DNA from: Streptomyces griseoluteus
GTDB lineage: Bacteria; Actinomycetota; Actinomycetes; Streptomycetales; Streptomycetaceae
DNA length: 64,000 bases
Direction of reading: 5' to 3'
NCBI RefSeq assembly: GCF_004784465.1
Contig: NZ_SRRU01000005.1
Coordinates: 186,001 to 250,000 of the forward strand
The notes below the pieces were generated by a model that ran no database searches, was not told where the DNA came from, and saw nothing but the letters and a program-made list of their open reading frames with translations. Positions 59,639-64,000 of this stretch are shown here, in pieces. The translations under genes and the position numbers were made by a program. The first letter of the stretch is position 1; every line of letters begins with the position of its first letter.

Positions 59639-61207
59639 ATGAACGGTCTCGACTGGGCGGTGCTGATCGGCTACTTCGGCGTGATGGTGGCGATCGGGTT
59701 CTGGTCGCACCGGCGGGTAGGCGACGTGGGGGACTTCTTCACCGCCGGGGGCCGGATGCCGTGGTGGCTGTCCGGCATCTCGCACCACATGTCGGGCTAC
59801 AGCGCGGTGATGTTCACCGGGTACGCGGGGATCGCCTACACCTACGGGGTCACCTCGTACGTGACCTGGTCGTTCCCGATCGCGCTCGGCATCGCCATCG
59901 GCTCCCGGCTGTTCGCGCCGCGCATCAACCGGCTGCGGTCCCGGCTGGGGGTGTCCTCGCCGCTGGAGTACCTCAAGAACCGGTACGACCTCACCACCCA
60001 GCAGGCGCTGGCCTGGTCCGGGATGCTGCTGAAGATCGTGGACGTGGGCGCGAAGTGGGCGGCGATCGCCACCCTGCTGTCGGTGTTCACCGGGGCCTCG
60101 CTGAACCAGGGCATCCTCATCACCGGAGCGGTGACCGCCGTGTACTGCACGATCGGCGGGCTGTGGGCGGACGCGCTGACCGAACTCGGCCAGTTCGTCA
60201 TCCAGCTGCTGGCCGGGGTGGCGATGTTCGTCGCGGTGGTGCTGAAGCTGGGCGACCGGGACATCGGTGTGTCCGGCGCCTTCGACGAGCCCGCGCTGCG
60301 CGGGCACGGGGAGCCGCTGGCGGGACCGTACGGGACGGTGTTCCTGCTGGCGTTCCTGTTCATCAAGCTCTTCGAGTACAACGGCGGGATGCTCAACCAG
60401 GCCCAGCGGTACATGGCGACGCGCACGCCCCGCGAGGCCGCCCGCTCCGCACGGCTCTCGGCGCTGCTGTGGCTGGTGTGGCCGGTGGTGCTGTTCTTCC
60501 CCATGTGGATGGCCCCGCTGCTGGTCCACGCCCAGAAGCCGGACGGCTCGGACGCGTACGCCCTGATGACCGAACAGCTCCTCCCCCACGGGCTGCTGGG
60601 TCTGGTCGTCGTCGGCTTCTTCTCGCACACCATGGCCATGTGCTCCTCCGACGCGAACGCCATCGCGGCGGTGTTCACGCGGGACGTGGCGCCGGTGCTG
60701 TCGCGGCGGGCACGGGGGTGGGGCGAGCGGGCCGGACTGCTGGCGGCGCGCGTGACGACGGTGGTCTTCCTCGGCCTGTCGATGGCGGTGGCGACCCAGG
60801 TCGACTCCCCCGCCTTCAAGGACATCATCACGGTGGTCATCAAGTGGGTGGCGGGCCTGATGGGCCCGATCGCCATCCCGATGATGCTGGGCCTGCTCCG
60901 CCCGTTCCGCCGCTCGGGCCCCACGGCCGCGCTGACGGCGTGGGCGGCGGGTCTGCTGGCCTTCTGGCTGGTCAACTACCCGATCGACTGGCAGGTGTCG
61001 GGCGGGGTTCCGCTCCAGTACCAGGTCTCGGTCCCGCTCGCGGTGTCCCTGGTCCTGTACGTCTGCGTCGGCTGGATCAAGCCGGAGGACACCCCGGAGC
61101 GCCTGGCGGTCATCGAGCGGGTGAACTCGGACGGCGGGGGCGCGGCAACCGTCCCGGCGCCGGGGCCCGCGGGGGACGACGTGGTGGGGGTACCGGGGAA
61201 GGACTGA
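59639..61207 (+). CDS. Sodium:solute symporter (SSS family)
   Basis: 522 aa from ATG 59639 with GGGAGGGGAG upstream. About 13 membrane segments; SSS landmarks are GFWSHRRVGDVGDFFTAGGRMPWWLSGISHHMSGYSAVMFTGYAG, the LEYLKNRYDLTTQQAL loop, and the FFSHTMAMCSSDANAIAAVFTRDV segment. It imports a sugar, amino acid or organic acid with sodium; substrate unknown. Confidence 0.92.
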   Translation: MNGLDWAVLIGYFGVMVAIGFWSHRRVGDVGDFFTAGGRMPWWLSGISHHMSGYSAVMFTGYAGIAYTYGVTSYVTWSFPIALGIAIGSRLFAPRINRLRSRLGVSSPLEYLKNRYDLTTQQALAWSGMLLKIVDVGAKWAAIATLLSVFTGASLNQGILITGAVTAVYCTIGGLWADALTELGQFVIQLLAGVAMFVAVVLKLGDRDIGVSGAFDEPALRGHGEPLAGPYGTVFLLAFLFIKLFEYNGGMLNQAQRYMATRTPREAARSARLSALLWLVWPVVLFFPMWMAPLLVHAQKPDGSDAYALMTEQLLPHGLLGLVVVGFFSHTMAMCSSDANAIAAVFTRDVAPVLSRRARGWGERAGLLAARVTTVVFLGLSMAVATQVDSPAFKDIITVVIKWVAGLMGPIAIPMMLGLLRPFRRSGPTAALTAWAAGLLAFWLVNYPIDWQVSGGVPLQYQVSVPLAVSLVLYVCVGWIKPEDTPERLAVIERVNSDGGGAATVPAPGPAGDDVVGVPGKD

Positions 61208-61241
61208 GGACACCAGGCCCTCTCGCTCCGGGCGAGCCCCC

Positions 61242-62357
61242 TCAGGCGCGCGGGTAGCGGGCCAGCCAGCCCGGGGCCGAGCCGGCGGGGGTGTGGAGCG
61301 CGGGGCCCTGGGTCATTTCCAGGGCGAAGTCGTCGGCCAGTTCGAGGATGGTGGGGCGGCCCTCCAGGTCGGGGAGCCAGGCCGGAGGAAGGGCCGTCTC
61401 GCCGTGCAGGGCGCCCAGGAGGCCGCCGGTCAGCGTGCCCGCGGCGGCCGAGGGGCCCGGCTGGTTGACCGCCAGGCAGAGGCCGTGGCGGACGTCCTCG
61501 CCCACCAGGGCGCAGTAGACCGCGGCGGAGAGCAGGCCGTCCGCCATGCCCTCGCCCGCCAGTTCCGCCACGCGCGCCGGGCTGGGGAGGCCCTGGCGTA
61601 CCGCGCCGAGGGCGCGTTGGAGGGCGGTCGTGACGGGCTCGTGGCCGGGGCGGGCGGTCAGGAGGGCGAGAGTGCTCTGGACGGCGCCGTCCAGGCTCTC
61701 GCCGCGCGCGAGGGCGTGCACGATGACCGCGTACGCGCCCGCCGAGAGGACCGCCACCGGGTGGCCGTGGGTCTGGGCGGCGCATTCCAGCGCGAGTTGG
61801 ACGACGAGCTGGGGCTCCCAGCCGACCAGCAGGCCGAAGGGCGCCGAGCGGGCGACGGCCTCCGGGCCCGCCTCGCCGGGGTTCTTGGGACGCTCCAGCG
61901 TGCCCATCACGTCGTTGCCGAGGCCCAGCAGCAGGGCGCGGGTGGGGCCGCGGCGGGCGTACAGCCACTCCTCGCGGGCGAGCCAGCCGTCCTCCGCGCG
62001 GCGCTCGTCCGGGCCCCAGTCCCGCTGGGTGGCCGCCCAGCGCAGGTACGCCCGGTGCAGGTCGGTCGGCGGGTGCCAGGCGCCGGTGTCGCGGCGGACC
62101 TGGGCGCGGATCAGGCCGTCCACGGTGAAGAGGGTGAGCTGGGTGTGGTGCGAGACGGTGCCGCGTCTGCCCTGGCCGGGCGCGAGGTCGGTCAGCCCCT
62201 CGGGGCCGTGCGCGGTACGGATCGCGTCCAGGTCCAACGAGTCGACCGGTGCGCCGAGGGCGTCACCGATCGCGGCGCCCAGCAGAGTGCCCCGTACGCG
62301 GCCCCGGAAGTCCTGCTGTTCCGCACGGCCCCAGACGGCGCCGCTCGTCGCACCCAC
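61242..62357 (-). CDS. ADP-ribosylglycohydrolase family protein, catalytic residues lost
   Basis: 371 aa from GTG 62357 with GAGGAGG just upstream. The fold is recognisable: RVRGTLLGAAIGDALGAPVD, VDGLIRA, QTHGHPVAVLSAGAYA and the C-terminal helix bundle. But the dimagnesium site is altered: the (T/S)DDTQ motif reads SHHTQ (His70-His71), and the H-x-GDSD-type motif near residue 300 reads NQPGPSAAAG (Asp replaced by Pro/Ser/Ala). Without those aspartates hydrolysis of ADP-ribose is unlikely; it may bind ADP-ribose as a pseudoenzyme or be decaying. Intact length and clean reading frame argue for a retained role. Confidence 0.85.
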   Translation of the reverse strand: MGATSGAVWGRAEQQDFRGRVRGTLLGAAIGDALGAPVDSLDLDAIRTAHGPEGLTDLAPGQGRRGTVSHHTQLTLFTVDGLIRAQVRRDTGAWHPPTDLHRAYLRWAATQRDWGPDERRAEDGWLAREEWLYARRGPTRALLLGLGNDVMGTLERPKNPGEAGPEAVARSAPFGLLVGWEPQLVVQLALECAAQTHGHPVAVLSAGAYAVIVHALARGESLDGAVQSTLALLTARPGHEPVTTALQRALGAVRQGLPSPARVAELAGEGMADGLLSAAVYCALVGEDVRHGLCLAVNQPGPSAAAGTLTGGLLGALHGETALPPAWLPDLEGRPTILELADDFALEMTQGPALHTPAGSAPGWLARYPRA

Positions 62358-62394
62358 CCAGACCTCCTCGCGCCACCGTCCGCCCGCACGCCGG

Positions 62395-62862
62395 TCAGCA
62401 CTGTAATGGACCCGGAACGGTCCGATCGGCGCCCCGATCGGTCTCCGCCGAACCCATACCGGCCAGGAACGGACGCTTCAGCTCCGCCCACACGGTCTTG
62501 GCCCCCGCGGGTGCCTCGACCACGCCCCACTGGTGCGCGTACGCGGCGACGATGCGCAATCCCCGGCCTCCCTCGGCCAGTTCGGCCGACTCCTCCGGCG
62601 GCCTCGGGCTCCGCTCACCCCGCGCATCGGTCACCTCGACACGGAGCGTGCCGTCGTCCCTCCGCAGCAGCTCCAACCGGAAGTCCCGCCCGCCGACCCG
62701 GCCGTGCAGCACCGCGTTGGCCGCCAGCTCGGCCACGACCTGCGTCGCCTCCTCGAACGGCATGCCCCACTCGTCCAGTTGCCGCTCCGCGAGAAGCCGG
62801 GCGAGCCGGGCACCTCTCCGCGTCGCGGACAACTGGATACGCAGCCGTGATTTCTCGTTCAT
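62395..62862 (-). CDS. ATP-binding protein, RsbW/HATPase_c_2 type
   Basis: 155 aa from ATG 62862. The GHKL ATPase motifs are VVAELAANAVLHGR (N box) and EGGRGLRIV (G box), with a basic N-terminus. Such stand-alone proteins resemble anti-sigma kinases and are often found beside XRE/DUF397 pairs in Streptomyces. It is divergent from the XRE gene over a short region with inverted repeats. Confidence 0.88.
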   Translation of the reverse strand: MNEKSRLRIQLSATRRGARLARLLAERQLDEWGMPFEEATQVVAELAANAVLHGRVGGRDFRLELLRRDDGTLRVEVTDARGERSPRPPEESAELAEGGRGLRIVAAYAHQWGVVEAPAGAKTVWAELKRPFLAGMGSAETDRGADRTVPGPLQC

Positions 62863-62895
62863 GTCACCCAGAGTGGCCGCCTGTCCCTACGCTGA

Positions 62896-62927
62896 ACAGT
62901 CACGACCACGGTACGCAGGGTGACTGT
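62896..62927. promoter_or_regulatory. Inverted repeat between HATPase and XRE genes
   Basis: ACAGTCAC (62896-62903) and GTGACTGT (62920-62927) are perfect 8-bp inverted repeats spaced by 16 bases, with an additional GTCACCC copy at 62863. Candidate operator for the XRE regulator. Confidence 0.45.
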
Positions 62928-62976
62928 ACGGGTGGGCGAGACAGCGGTACGGCTGGTACGAGCGAGAGGGGCGCCG

Positions 62977-63789
62977 GTGGAGGACGAGGAGGCCGAGGCC
63001 GTACTCCGGGCGGTGGGCCGCCAGATCAAGGCGTGGCGGGAAGCGGCGGGTATGACCCAGGTGGAGCTGGGCTCCGCCATCGGGTACGGCGAGGAAATGG
63101 TGTCCTCCGTGGAACGGGGTCGCCGCGTCCCCAAGCCGGACTTCCTGGACCGCACGGACGAGGTCGTGGGCGCGGGCGGCAAGGTGTCCGCGATGCAGGC
63201 GGACGTGGAGCGGGCGCGGTATCCGAAGAAGGTCCGGGACCTCGCCAACTTGGAGAGGGACACGACGGAACTGGGTGCCTACGCCGCCCTCCACGTGCAT
63301 GGGCTGCTCCAAACACCCGAGTATGCGTACGCGTTGTACGCCATGCGGCGCCCCTCCTACACGGAAGAAGAGATCGAGCGACTCGTGGCCGCGCGGATGG
63401 CACGCAAGTCCCTCTTCGACCGCATCCCGTTCACTCAGATCACTTTCGTACAAGAAGAGGCGACGCTTCTGCGGCCGATCGGCGGCAAACTGGTCCTTCG
63501 GAAGCAACTCGAACACCTCGTTGAGATGAGCAAGTTGCGGCACGTGGAGATCCAGGTGATGCCCACTGCGTGCGAGGAGCACGCGGGAATGATGGGCTCG
63601 ATCCAAGTGCTGAAACTCCGGAACGGCAAGACACTTGCGCACACCGAGGGGCAGTTGTACAGCCGCGTGATCAGCGACCCGAGGGAAGCTCAGGTGATGG
63701 AGATGCGCTATGGAATGATCCGGACGCAAGCGCTCACACCCCCAGCCTCGATGGCCCTCATCAAGGAAGTGCTGAAATGCGAGACATGA
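62977..63789 (+). CDS. XRE-family regulator with DUF5753 domain (second WhiJ-like)
   Basis: 270 aa from GTG 62977 with GAGAGGGG six bases upstream; a GTG at 62920 is also in frame. The HTH reads AVGRQIKAWREAAGMTQVELGSAIGYGEEMVSSVERGRRVPKPDFLD. DUF5753 follows, with LGAYAALHVHGLLQTPEYAYALY and ITFVQEEATLLRPIGGKLVLRKQLEHLVEMSKLRHVEIQVMP. It overlaps the DUF397 gene by 13 nt, so both are translated together. Confidence 0.9.
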   Translation: MEDEEAEAVLRAVGRQIKAWREAAGMTQVELGSAIGYGEEMVSSVERGRRVPKPDFLDRTDEVVGAGGKVSAMQADVERARYPKKVRDLANLERDTTELGAYAALHVHGLLQTPEYAYALYAMRRPSYTEEEIERLVAARMARKSLFDRIPFTQITFVQEEATLLRPIGGKLVLRKQLEHLVEMSKLRHVEIQVMPTACEEHAGMMGSIQVLKLRNGKTLAHTEGQLYSRVISDPREAQVMEMRYGMIRTQALTPPASMALIKEVLKCET

Positions 63790-63965
63790 CCGGCCTGGAG
63801 TGGTTCAAGAGCAGCTACAGCGGCAACGACGGCCCTGAATGCGTCGAAGTCGCCCTCACCCCCGACCACATCCACATCCGCGACTCCAAGACCCAGAACG
63901 GCCCTCAACTCGCCGTCCCGGCCGCCACCTGGACGGACTTCATCCGCGCACTCTGCGGAGCATGA
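63777..63965 (+). CDS. DUF397 protein paired with the XRE regulator
   Basis: 62 aa from ATG 63777 with AAGGAAG eight bases upstream; an ATG at 63786 in ATGA overlap is an alternative. The DUF397 pattern: LEWFKSSYSGNDGPECVEVAL, HIRDSKTQNGPQLAVPAATWTDFIRALCG. It is the second member of the XRE/DUF397 unit and is followed one base later by another DUF397 gene. Confidence 0.9.
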   Translation: MRDMTGLEWFKSSYSGNDGPECVEVALTPDHIHIRDSKTQNGPQLAVPAATWTDFIRALCGA

Positions 63966-63966
63966 C

Positions 63967-64000
63967 ATGACCGCCTTGGCGTGGTTCAAGAGCAGCTACA
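63967..64000 (+). CDS. DUF397 protein, tandem copy (cut by window edge)
   Basis: ATG at 63967. The 11 visible residues MTALAWFKSSY match the start of the preceding DUF397 protein (MTGLEWFKSSY). A tandem duplication; the rest lies outside. Confidence 0.75.
   Translation, partial: MTALAWFKSSY

Overview
The window looks like a piece of a Streptomyces chromosome. GC is very high with strong third-position bias, GTG/TTG starts are common, and there are several actinomycete-specific families: XRE/DUF5753 regulators paired with DUF397 proteins, DUF6227, DUF5994, GPP34, and a principal-like sigma factor recognisable as HrdD. From memory, the order galU - moeA - ... - fruRKA - ... - hrdD resembles the SCO3178-SCO3202 region of S. 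coelicolor; this was not checked by alignment.

Left chromosomal part (1-31.4 kb). A minus-strand operon galU-moeA (gap) moaC-moaB-acetyltransferase covers UDP-glucose and molybdenum cofactor synthesis, mostly with 4-nt stop/start overlaps. Then come 5-formyl-THF cyclo-ligase, a large membrane-anchored penicillin acylase, a CPA1-type antiporter, an MFS exporter, an FmdB zinc ribbon gene preceded by a CIRCE-like operator, an MTA phosphorylase, an SAF-like protein, mscL, a flavin reductase and a DUF6227 protein. The fructose PTS operon fruR-fruK-fruA follows. Next are regulators and exporters (MFS/WYL, TetR), hrdD with a near-ideal SigR promoter, a GNAT enzyme, a DOPA-dioxygenase-like enzyme divergent from a MarR regulator, an MFS pump with a TetR regulator, a secreted M6 metalloprotease and a lactococcin-972-like peptide.

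Mobile element (31,465-45,716). A tRNA-Arg(CCT) gene carries attL. A 54-bp direct repeat (one mismatch) of the tRNA 3' half at 45,663-45,716 is attR. The 14.25-kb element holds a tyrosine integrase, an XRE repressor-like gene, a MerR-type excisionase-like gene, a frameshifted DUF3631 ATPase, a DUF2637 membrane protein, MobC and a relaxase. The relaxase C-terminus is replaced by the tail of a beta-lactamase-type serine hydrolase. A DUF433/DUF5615 toxin-antitoxin pair follows. The cargo is a signalling cluster: STAS-GNAT, DUF5994, PP2C/SpoIIE phosphatase, DUF5994, small membrane protein, STAS, and DUF5994 on the opposite strand. No FtsK/Tra translocase is present, so it reads as a decayed integrative mobilizable element that would need a helper.

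Right chromosomal part (45.7-64 kb). Genes include an amphi-Trp protein, a carboxymuconolactone decarboxylase-like protein, a bile-acid:Na symporter family protein, an MFS-DksA/TraR pair divergent from an ArsR regulator, glutathione peroxidase, a MerR/GyrI-like regulator, an XRE+DUF397 pair, a GPP34 protein, a D-Ala-D-Ala carboxypeptidase with a ~540-residue repetitive acidic N-terminus, a membrane protein with an exact-period tandem duplication, a sodium:solute symporter and an ADP-ribosylglycohydrolase homologue that has lost its metal-binding aspartates. A second regulatory cluster closes the window: HATPase, XRE and two tandem DUF397 genes, the last cut by the window edge.

Start codons were chosen by reading Shine-Dalgarno spacing and overlaps by eye. 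Family names come from motif recognition, not database searches.
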